NCBI RefSeq assembly: GCF_019551475.1
Contig: NZ_CP047159.1
Coordinates: 930,001-994,000 of the forward strand
Source: Prevotella sp. Rep29
Lineage (GTDB): Bacteria; Bacteroidota; Bacteroidia; Bacteroidales; Bacteroidaceae
Direction of reading: 5' to 3'
DNA length: 64,000 nucleotides
Numbering within the stretch: position 1 is the first letter of the stretch; every line of letters begins with the position of its first letter. Made by a program: the position numbers and the translations under genes. A model generated the notes under the pieces. It was given only the letters and a program-made list of their open reading frames with translations, was not told the origin of the DNA and ran no database searches. This document shows positions 17,855 to 25,043 of this stretch, piece by piece.

Positions 17855-18427
17855 ATGTTATATGCAATTGCACATTGGATAAGAAATAATTGCCCATGGA
17901 TCTGGGATACCATCGAATGGATTAACTCTTGGCTTTTTTACATGAGATATGGAAGTAGGTTGAAGAAAGTGGATGGTGTGTTAGCGGGTTATTGTGGTAT
18001 GTATTCTGTGGAAAGTCTGAATGTTGACAGTATAACTCAGTTACAGGATTTTTTCAATAGGCAGCCTGAGGAGGCTTTCATTTTTTTCAAACCGCATGGT
18101 TTTGATGAAAAGACAATTAGAAAAATTCAAAAGAGCAAATCGTTTTTAACGTATATAGTAAAAGAAAATAAAGAGGTGGTAGGATATTTCTTCTTGAGAT
18201 GCTATTTCATAGGTAAGGCTTTTCGTGGATATATGGTGGATTATCAGCATAGGAATAAGGGAATATCAAAATTGACTGCTAAGGTTATGACAGATATAAC
18301 TAAGCTCTTAGATATACCTTCTTATGGAACAATATCACCGGATAATATGGCTTCTATGAAATCGCAGAATGCGAAAATAATTAAGCAACTGAAGAATGGT
18401 GATTATTATGTGAGTTATGATTCTTAA
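17855..18427 (+). CDS. GNAT-like acetyltransferase
   Basis: This 190-residue protein has a GNAT-like core in its second half: VVGYFFLRCYFIGKAFRGYM followed by VDYQHRNKGISKLTAKVM, resembling the R/Q-x-x-G-x-G/A acetyl-CoA loop, here the weak QHRNKGIS. It overlaps the downstream phosphoglycosyl transferase by 11 bases, a fixed pairing in many such loci. It may acetylate the amino group of the 4-amino-6-deoxy sugar made by the neighbouring aminotransferase and dehydratase, the job PglD does elsewhere. Family membership is moderately certain and the substrate is inference. Confidence 0.55.
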   Translation: MLYAIAHWIRNNCPWIWDTIEWINSWLFYMRYGSRLKKVDGVLAGYCGMYSVESLNVDSITQLQDFFNRQPEEAFIFFKPHGFDEKTIRKIQKSKSFLTYIVKENKEVVGYFFLRCYFIGKAFRGYMVDYQHRNKGISKLTAKVMTDITKLLDIPSYGTISPDNMASMKSQNAKIIKQLKNGDYYVSYDS

Positions 18428-19028
18428 ATGGATATTTGATAGGTTGGCATCTACGATGGGATTACTCATATTATGGCCCATATTGCTTCTTGTAGCAATC
18501 ATGATACGAGTAAAGATGCCGGGAGGTCCTGTGATTTTCAAGCAAAAAAGAGTAGGGCAAGATGGAAAGTTATTTACGATGTATAAGTTCCGTTCAATGA
18601 CAGACTCACATTCGGGGAGTTCAGTTTCTGTGGCAGGAGAGAGTCGTATAACACCATTAGGAGCTAAATTGAGGAAATATAAATTGGACGAGCTTCCAGA
18701 GTTGTGGAACGTGTTAAAAGGAGATATGAGTTTCGTTGGGCCACGTCCAGATGTGCCCGGTTACGCAGATAAACTAGAGGGGCGTGATAGAAATATTCTT
18801 AAGTTAAAACCAGGAATTACTGGTCCTGCAAGTCTGAAATATCGGGATGAGGAGGAGCTATTGGCAAAAATAGAGAATCCGCAAAAATATAACGATGAAG
18901 TGATATATCCTGATAAGATAAAAATCAATTTGTATTATCTGGAACACTATTCTTTTCTTAAGGATATTCAAATGATAATTTGTACGGTATTAGGGAAGAA
19001 GATGAAATATGGAGGAGAAATAATTTAA
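18417..19028 (+). CDS. small phosphoglycosyl transferase (PglC/WcfS-like), initiating enzyme
   Basis: This 203-residue monotopic enzyme corresponds to the minimal catalytic domain of the bacterial sugar transferase family. It has an N-terminal re-entrant helix (LLILWPILLLVAIMI), GGPVIFKQKRVGQDGK, YKFRSMTD, the catalytic Asp-Glu dyad in KLDELPELWN and SFVGPRPDVPGY. It transfers a sugar phosphate to undecaprenyl phosphate and starts the repeat unit. Size and neighbours (aminotransferase, dehydratase) suggest a 4-amino- or di-N-acetyl-6-deoxy sugar, as for PglC or B. fragilis WcfS. A second, large enzyme of this class is encoded at 28463-29875. Confidence 0.9.
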   Translation: MILKWIFDRLASTMGLLILWPILLLVAIMIRVKMPGGPVIFKQKRVGQDGKLFTMYKFRSMTDSHSGSSVSVAGESRITPLGAKLRKYKLDELPELWNVLKGDMSFVGPRPDVPGYADKLEGRDRNILKLKPGITGPASLKYRDEEELLAKIENPQKYNDEVIYPDKIKINLYYLEHYSFLKDIQMIICTVLGKKMKYGGEII

Positions 19029-19034
19029 GTTATG
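19018..19034. repeat. 17-bp direct repeat bracketing an acyltransferase, copy 1
   Basis: AAATAATTTAAGTTATG here is identical to 20049-20065. Similarity continues (RCAAA, then AACGAATA after a 3-base gap). It covers the ribosome site and start codon of the acyltransferase, and in copy 2 those of the aminotransferase, in different frames relative to the upstream stops. Confidence 0.75.
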
Positions 19035-20054
19035 ACAAAACGAATAAATTATATAGATGGACTTCGGGGCTTTACGATGTTTCTGGTTGTATTTGGTCAC
19101 GTTTTAAGCAAATCTTTTTTGATAGAACCGAATTCTACATTTATAAGTTCTTTTCTGCTGACGTTTAGAATGCCAATGTTTTTCTTTATTAGTGGATTTA
19201 TTGCATATAAAGGTACAGAGTATTGGTCATTAGTTTTTTTTCAGCATAGGATGTGGGCTAAAGCCCGTATTCAGATTATTCCTACCACTATTTTCTTCTC
19301 TTTGTTCTGTTACAGTTTTATGGGGAGTTTTATTAATCCAATTGAATATGGCTGGTTAAGTTATTGGTTTACAATTGTTCTATTTGAAATGTATATATGC
19401 TATTTTTGTTTGTCATTAATTGGAAAATATACGTCAGATAAAGTAGTTGATATCGGGATGATAATACTATCCATTGCAGGAATCGTTTGGTTAGCAAAAG
19501 CTAATAGGAGTCTTAATATTTATAATATTACATGTTTTGAAAACTTAGCCAAATATATACAGTTCTTTACGTTAGGAGTTTTATGTAGGAAATATAACAG
19601 TGGCTTTATGAAAATAGTTTCGTCCGATAAATATAGAACAATTTTTATTGTAATATTTATTACTTGTCTTATCCTTATTTATAATGAGAAATTTAAAGGA
19701 TCATCATATCTTTTATATTCATTTGTTCATGATATTCTTGTTCGATATTTTGGCTTGATGGTTGTTTTCGTATTTTTCTTTTCAAGGCGGTCCTTTTTTG
19801 ACAACAATAGTAAGATGGCAAAAATATTCTTATATATAGGTAGAAGAACTCTTGATATATATTTAATTCATTTTTTCTTTTTACCACATATGGAATACCT
19901 GAAAGAATGGATGCTGCCAAACGAAATATTAGTACAGGTAACTTTAGCTACAGCAGTATCAATAATAACTATATTTTTATGTTTGCTTGTTAGTGAAATA
20001 TTAAGAACAAGCGACATACTTGCTTTTTATCTATTTGGGTTTAAGAAAAAATAA
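19032..20054 (+). CDS. acyltransferase 3 family membrane protein
   Basis: This 340-residue protein has INYIDGLRGFTMFLVVFGH (conserved Arg and His) and RMPMFFFISGFIAYKG, followed by about eight further hydrophobic segments, ending in a Lys-rich tail. It is the fifth acyltransferase 3 protein in the window. It sits between the phosphoglycosyl transferase and the aminotransferase, bracketed by a 17-bp direct repeat, and is more AT-rich than either neighbour, so insertion into a pre-existing junction is likely. Confidence 0.86.
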   Translation: MTKRINYIDGLRGFTMFLVVFGHVLSKSFLIEPNSTFISSFLLTFRMPMFFFISGFIAYKGTEYWSLVFFQHRMWAKARIQIIPTTIFFSLFCYSFMGSFINPIEYGWLSYWFTIVLFEMYICYFCLSLIGKYTSDKVVDIGMIILSIAGIVWLAKANRSLNIYNITCFENLAKYIQFFTLGVLCRKYNSGFMKIVSSDKYRTIFIVIFITCLILIYNEKFKGSSYLLYSFVHDILVRYFGLMVVFVFFFSRRSFFDNNSKMAKIFLYIGRRTLDIYLIHFFFLPHMEYLKEWMLPNEILVQVTLATAVSIITIFLCLLVSEILRTSDILAFYLFGFKKK

Positions 20055-20065
20055 TTTAAGTTATG
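20049..20065. repeat. 17-bp direct repeat bracketing an acyltransferase, copy 2
   Basis: Identical to 19018-19034. It spans the stop of the acyltransferase and the start of the aminotransferase gene. Confidence 0.75.
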
Positions 20066-21367
20066 GCAAATAAACGAATATATTTGTGTTTGGCTCACAT
20101 GTCCGAGAATGGCATGGAGCAGAAATATATACAGGAGGCATTTGATACAAATTGGGTGGTGCCTCTGGGACCAAATGTGAATGGATTCGAAAAGGATTTA
20201 GAAGAATTTATAGACTGCCCTAAACATATTGTGGCTTTGTCATCGGGGACAGCTGCTATTCATTTGGGATTGCTGGCTTGTGGCGTAGGCCCTGGTGATG
20301 AAGTGATAGTACAGAGTTTTACTTTCTGTGCATCAACCCATCCTATAACCTATCTTTGTGCGACGCCTGTGCTGGTTGATTCTGAACCAGACACATGGAA
20401 TATCGATTCCCAATTGATGGAAGAAGCAATCAAAGATAGAATTGCAAAAACAGGGAAAAAACCGAAAGCAATAGTTCCTGTTTATCTGTATGGAATGCCA
20501 GCAAAGATAGATGAAATCATGGAGATTGCTCAGCGCTATGATATTCCTGTACTTGAAGATGCCGCAGAAGGAATGGGATCCCGATACGATGGACAGGTTT
20601 GTGGAACGTTCGGACAATACGGAGTGTTAAGTTTCAATGGAAATAAGATGATTACCACTTCTGGTGGTGGAGCGCTGATTTGTCCGGATATGGAAGCAAA
20701 GAATAAAATCATGTGGTATGCAACGCAAGCGCGTGAGGCTTATCCGTATTACCAGCATGAAGCGATAGGATATAATTACAGGATGTCAAATATCTGCGCA
20801 GGTATCGGACGAGGACAAATGACGGTATTGGATGACCATATCAAGCATCATCGTCATGTTGCTGAATTATATAAAAAGGCATTTGCTGAGGTGGAAGGAA
20901 TTACTTTCCATGATGAAATGCCTGGAATGGAATCAAATTTCTGGCTTTCAACAATCATTCTTGATGAGCATCTGCATGTAAAAGGTGAAGCGCATGCTTA
21001 TGATGAGGCTGTCATCGGTGCCGTAGGTGGTGCAGCAGGGGTCGTGCATGCTGGTGGTGGCATTCATACGGATTGTGAGCCGAACAGGAATGTGGAAGCG
21101 ATGCGTAAGGTTTTGGATGCAGAAGGGATTGAAGCCCGTCCGCTGTGGAAACCAATGCACAAGCAACCAGTATATCTAAGAGGAGAAGTACGGGAAGAAA
21201 GGATAGACAACTATATTTGTGTGACGTCAGATAGTAGCGTTTCTTATGTAAATGGCGTGAGCGAAAGCCTGTTCAAGAAAGGCTTATGTCTGCCTTCTGG
21301 TCCCTACGTGTCGGACGAGGACGTGCAGAGAATCGTTTCTGTCATTTTGAATGCCATTCAGCGCTAA
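20063..21367 (+). CDS. DegT/DnrJ/EryC1-family sugar aminotransferase (PglE/WcfR-like)
   Basis: This 434-residue PLP enzyme aminates a UDP-4-keto-6-deoxy sugar using glutamate. Visible features are the start YLCLAHMSENGMEQKYIQEA, ALSSGTAAIHLGLLA, VLEDAAEGMGSRYDG with the PLP-contacting Asp, and the Schiff-base Lys in SFNGNKMITTSGGG. It works directly after the dehydratase encoded next and probably supplies the amino sugar used by the small phosphoglycosyl transferase, as B. fragilis WcfR or Campylobacter PglE do. It is somewhat longer than usual, with a Gly/Ala/His-rich stretch around residues 314-335. Confidence 0.9.
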   Translation: MANKRIYLCLAHMSENGMEQKYIQEAFDTNWVVPLGPNVNGFEKDLEEFIDCPKHIVALSSGTAAIHLGLLACGVGPGDEVIVQSFTFCASTHPITYLCATPVLVDSEPDTWNIDSQLMEEAIKDRIAKTGKKPKAIVPVYLYGMPAKIDEIMEIAQRYDIPVLEDAAEGMGSRYDGQVCGTFGQYGVLSFNGNKMITTSGGGALICPDMEAKNKIMWYATQAREAYPYYQHEAIGYNYRMSNICAGIGRGQMTVLDDHIKHHRHVAELYKKAFAEVEGITFHDEMPGMESNFWLSTIILDEHLHVKGEAHAYDEAVIGAVGGAAGVVHAGGGIHTDCEPNRNVEAMRKVLDAEGIEARPLWKPMHKQPVYLRGEVREERIDNYICVTSDSSVSYVNGVSESLFKKGLCLPSGPYVSDEDVQRIVSVILNAIQR

Positions 21368-21391
21368 GTAATTCAAGAGAAAGGAATAGAT

Positions 21392-23323
21392 ATGAATTTT
21401 ATAGAGAAACTCACTAATTGGTATTTTTCCCAAAATGCTTTGCCTTATTGGTCGGTACTGATATTGGATTGCCTAATATGTTATTTCTCCGGAATATTTG
21501 TATTCTGGCTTTATTATCATGGGGCAGTCACTTTGGGGAATATAGGAGTATTGTCCAAGACCATCTTTGTCTATATGATCTTTAACCTTATCGGTTTCAA
21601 GGTGTTCCGAACATATTCCGGTATCTTCAGATATTCGTCATTCGTTGACCTGCAGCGTGTGGCAAGTGCAATGGCGCTGTCGTGCATTATTGCGGAAATT
21701 GTCCATTATCTGATTTATCCGATGCATCAGAGTTGGAGATTTGTTCCTTTGCAAGGGCGACAGATATTAGCGATGTATGTTGTCGCTACCATCCTCATGT
21801 GGGCAGTACGTGTGTTGGTGAAGACATTGTATGATGTGTCGTTTAGTTCTGATAAAGGTAAACGGACGCTTATTTATGGTGTACGTGATGGTGGTGTCGG
21901 GCTTGCAAAAAATATCCGTAACGAGAAGCCTGCCAGATTTCAGTTGAATGGCTTTGTTACTCATGAGTCTGACTACCAGAACCACATATTGATGGGAGTG
22001 AAGGTGTATCAAGTCAACAGCAATCTGAAAGACTTGATTCGGGAAAAACATATAACGGCGTTTTTGGTTTCTCCGCTGCAAAATGAGGTGTTCCGGAAAG
22101 ATACAGCTTTGCAGGATATATTGATTGATGCCGGCGTGAAAATCTATATGTCGTCAGAGTCCAAGGAGTGGAGTGCTGATGACGATTTTTCAGCGACCAA
22201 ATTGAAGGAGATAAGCATTGATGACTTATTGCCGAGGAATGAGATTCAAATAAATTTAGAGCAGGTGGGCAAGATGATAGAAGGAACAAAAGTTCTAATC
22301 ACGGGTTCTGCAGGTTCTATTGGTAATGAGATACTGAAACAAGTGGCTACGTTTAAGCCTTCTGAATTGGTTCTGATTGATATCGCTGAAACTCCACAGA
22401 ATGACGTGAAGATTATGATGGAGAAGAATTTTCCAGAGATTAAAACGCATGTCGTTGTTGGAAGTATTACGAATCAAGAGCGCATGGAACGTATTTTTGA
22501 AGACTTCCGCCCCGATTATGTGTTCCATGCTGCAGCCTATAAGCATGTTCCGTTGATGGAAGAAAATCCCAGTGAGAGCGTTCAGAATAATGTCTATGGC
22601 ACAAAGGTGGTAGCAGATTTGAGTGCTAAATATGGTGTGAAGAAGTTTGTCATGCTTTCGACGGACAAAGCAGTCAATCCAACCAATGTAATGGGATGCT
22701 CGAAAAGAATTTGCGAGATATATGTGCAGAGTTTGGATGCAGCAATAAAAAGACAAGCGCAAGGTGCTTCAAGCACAACGCAGTTTGTGACCACTCGGTT
22801 TGGTAATGTACTTGGTTCAAATGGCTCCGTCATACCGTTGTTTAAGCAGCAAATTCAGGCGGGCGGTCCAGTCACGGTGACAGATCCAGACATCATTCGG
22901 TATTTTATGCTGATTCCGGAGGCCTGTAAGTTGGTTTTGGAAGCAGGAACCCAGGGGCATGGTGGTGAGATTTTTGTGTTCGACATGGGAACCCCCGTTC
23001 GGATTGCTGAGTTGGCAAAACGTATGATTAGTCTTAGCGGGGCTCATGGTGTAGAAATAAAATATACGGGGCTTCGTCCTGGGGAAAAACTGTATGAAGA
23101 AGTACTTTCGGATGAAGAGAACACGATTGAGAGTTTTCACGAAAAAATACGCATAGCCAATGTCAGAAAGTATGATTATGATACGGTCAGCAAACAGATA
23201 GACGAATTGATAGCTTTGTCTAAGACCTATGATGACATGGCTATCGTGAAAAAGATGAAGGATATTGTACCAGAGTATATTTCAAACAACTCTGTTTTTG
23301 GGGCATTGGACAGATTAGATTAG
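21392..23323 (+). CDS. UDP-N-acetylhexosamine 4,6-dehydratase, membrane type (PglF/WbpM/CapD-like)
   Basis: This 643-residue protein has four N-terminal membrane helices, a CoA-binding-like domain, and an extended SDR domain starting with VLITGSAGSIGNEI near residue 302. Further motifs are HAAAYKHVPLMEENP, VMLSTDKAVNPTNVMGCSKR, with the T-D-K/M-x-x-x-K arrangement that replaces the usual YxxxK in this group, and GLRPGEKLYEE. The family makes UDP-4-keto-6-deoxy-HexNAc, the aminotransferase's substrate. In B. fragilis this function (UngD) is shared between capsule loci, which may also hold here. Confidence 0.92.
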   Translation: MNFIEKLTNWYFSQNALPYWSVLILDCLICYFSGIFVFWLYYHGAVTLGNIGVLSKTIFVYMIFNLIGFKVFRTYSGIFRYSSFVDLQRVASAMALSCIIAEIVHYLIYPMHQSWRFVPLQGRQILAMYVVATILMWAVRVLVKTLYDVSFSSDKGKRTLIYGVRDGGVGLAKNIRNEKPARFQLNGFVTHESDYQNHILMGVKVYQVNSNLKDLIREKHITAFLVSPLQNEVFRKDTALQDILIDAGVKIYMSSESKEWSADDDFSATKLKEISIDDLLPRNEIQINLEQVGKMIEGTKVLITGSAGSIGNEILKQVATFKPSELVLIDIAETPQNDVKIMMEKNFPEIKTHVVVGSITNQERMERIFEDFRPDYVFHAAAYKHVPLMEENPSESVQNNVYGTKVVADLSAKYGVKKFVMLSTDKAVNPTNVMGCSKRICEIYVQSLDAAIKRQAQGASSTTQFVTTRFGNVLGSNGSVIPLFKQQIQAGGPVTVTDPDIIRYFMLIPEACKLVLEAGTQGHGGEIFVFDMGTPVRIAELAKRMISLSGAHGVEIKYTGLRPGEKLYEEVLSDEENTIESFHEKIRIANVRKYDYDTVSKQIDELIALSKTYDDMAIVKKMKDIVPEYISNNSVFGALDRLD

Positions 23324-23339
23324 CTGAAAGTGATCTCTC

Positions 23340-24440
23340 ATGGCAGATTATAAGAAACAGACAAGGCGGCGAGGCTTTCTCCTGCATTTAGTGCGCTCAG
23401 CTCTCTGGAAAGAAGAATTTGCTTCTTTTGAGATGCCGTCCAATGCTGTTCGCTCATTGTTTCGATTAGCGAAGGAACAAACTGTTGAAGGGTTGGTGAG
23501 TGAGAGTTTGATGAGAAACAATGTCCGTCTGCCCAAAGAAGATGCTTTTCAGGTTTATAAAATCAATCGGGATGTTACAGAAAGTAATGCGATTATCAAC
23601 AAAGCTCTCTCAGAATTATGTGTGTTGTTGACTGAAAATCATGTAAAATTTGTCGTAGTCAAAGGGCAGACCATTGCGGCTTTGTATCGTGTCCCAGAGA
23701 TGCGAACCCCGGGCGATATTGATTTCTATTGTGATGAGCAGAATTTCCAAAAAGCAAAAGATGTGATAGCTAAGAATTGGCATGTTGAATATGAAGATGA
23801 TACAGAATCCGAGCAACATGTTGCCTTTTCATATAAAGATGTCACGTTTGAGTTGCATTTCTGTTTGATGAAATTTGCCAGTCCTTCTAATCAGCGAAAG
23901 TTTGATGCTTATATGAAGGAATCACAATGGGATAAGATATCCATTGGGGATGTGGAGGTCCCGATATTAAATCCCGAGCTGAATATTTTATATACATTCC
24001 TTCACTTATATCACCACTTGATAGAATTAGGAGTCTCTATCAGGCAATTTTGTGACTTGGCAGTATTGGCAGACCATCTGCAGATTCGCAAGGATTTATT
24101 GGAAACGATGTTAAATGACATTGGCTTTATGCGTGCATTCAAGACGGTCGGGTGTATCCTTGTCGATTATTTGGGATTGCCAAAAGAAAAGTTTCCTTTT
24201 CAACTATCCCGAAAGGACAGAAAACATGTGGGGTATATGTTTGATATCATATTCGAACATGGAAACTTCGGGATGCATAGGCGTAAATATGAGATGCGAA
24301 GTGGCTTAGGCTATTATATGGATAGTTTTAAGACGAAACTATCTCACTATTGGCATTTGTACAAGCTTTCACCCAAGGAGTGTAGGGCGGTGTTGGCGTT
24401 GGATGTCCCGAAGAAAATATTACAGGCAGTGAAAAGATAA
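23340..24440 (+). CDS. nucleotidyltransferase-fold protein (PF14907-like), function unknown
   Basis: This 366-residue protein carries VKGQTIAALYRVPEMRTPGD followed by IDFYCD, the conserved block of the uncharacterised nucleotidyltransferase family PF14907 with its GDIDFY acidic pair. Members are common in polysaccharide loci and near peptide-modification genes, but no reaction is established. It is the last gene of the operon, 16 bases after the dehydratase and 26 bases before a strong terminator. Cytoplasmic, with no membrane segments. Confidence 0.7.
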   Translation: MADYKKQTRRRGFLLHLVRSALWKEEFASFEMPSNAVRSLFRLAKEQTVEGLVSESLMRNNVRLPKEDAFQVYKINRDVTESNAIINKALSELCVLLTENHVKFVVVKGQTIAALYRVPEMRTPGDIDFYCDEQNFQKAKDVIAKNWHVEYEDDTESEQHVAFSYKDVTFELHFCLMKFASPSNQRKFDAYMKESQWDKISIGDVEVPILNPELNILYTFLHLYHHLIELGVSIRQFCDLAVLADHLQIRKDLLETMLNDIGFMRAFKTVGCILVDYLGLPKEKFPFQLSRKDRKHVGYMFDIIFEHGNFGMHRRKYEMRSGLGYYMDSFKTKLSHYWHLYKLSPKECRAVLALDVPKKILQAVKR

Positions 24441-24466
24441 GAAACAACTGTGTTTCTCTTAATTCA

Positions 24467-24503
24467 AAAGGGCAATTTCCTGATGGGAGATTGCCCTTTT
24501 TAT
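24467..24503. terminator. bidirectional terminator between convergent polysaccharide operons
   Basis: AAAAGGGCAAT (24467-24477) pairs with ATTGCCCTTTT (24490-24500) around a 12-base loop, with a T-run on either strand. It ends the plus-strand operon and serves the minus-strand HAD gene from the other side. Confidence 0.85.
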
Positions 24504-24543
24504 ATCTTGGACTATAGCTTGAGCATAAAGTCTTTGCTTCTGT

Positions 24544-24972
24544 TTATAGTTGCCACCATTTCTTTTTTACAGGTGCAGAGTCTATGGTGCGGCGTTGCAC
24601 TGTTTCTTCAATGATGTTCTGGAATGTAAGATTATCTTTGATCATGTGATATATCGTACCCCAATCTGGAAGTCCTCCCAGATTTCGGTCGTCAATCCAA
24701 ATGTCAGCCTTAATCTTACGTGAGAAGTGATTGTTGTATTCCACTTTCTCTTCTGGGAAATCTTTGTTGACAGCATAAAATTCGACACCTCGCTGGCGAC
24801 ACCATTCTACAGCTTCCTCCAACAACTTGCCTTCACGGACACTCCATAGTATGAGTTTGTGCTGATCGGCAATCAACATTCGGAGTGTTTCGGTTGCGAA
24901 TGGCAGTTCTTTCCCTATCTTAGGGTATTCATGCTCTACTATTGTCCCGTCAAAGTCAACTGCTATAATCAT
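24544..24972 (-). CDS. small HAD-like hydrolase (BT0820 type)
   Basis: This 142-residue protein starts IIAVDFDGTIVEHEYP, the HAD motif I with both nucleophile and acid Asp, then ILWSVREGKLLEEAVEWC (motif II Ser) and a late DIWIDDRNLGG (motif IV DD). It is a compact cap-less HAD of the type known from B. theta BT0820. The physiological substrate is unknown. It lies last in the minus-strand wzc operon but is separated from wzc by a hairpin, so expression may be partly uncoupled. Confidence 0.75.
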   Translation of the reverse strand: MIIAVDFDGTIVEHEYPKIGKELPFATETLRMLIADQHKLILWSVREGKLLEEAVEWCRQRGVEFYAVNKDFPEEKVEYNNHFSRKIKADIWIDDRNLGGLPDWGTIYHMIKDNLTFQNIIEETVQRRTIDSAPVKKKWWQL

Positions 24973-24995
24973 ATAATTTTATTGTTCGGTGTAAA

Positions 24996-25032
24996 AGAGG
25001 GGATGCACAGACTGAAGCTGTGTATCTCCTCT
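24996..25032 (-). terminator. hairpin between wzc-like gene and HAD gene
   Basis: On the minus strand AGAGGAGATACACAG pairs with CTGTGCATCCCCTCT, with small mismatches, and TTTTAC follows. It may act as a partial terminator, reducing readthrough from the tyrosine kinase gene. Confidence 0.45.
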
Positions 25033-25043
25033 TCTTGCTTTTA

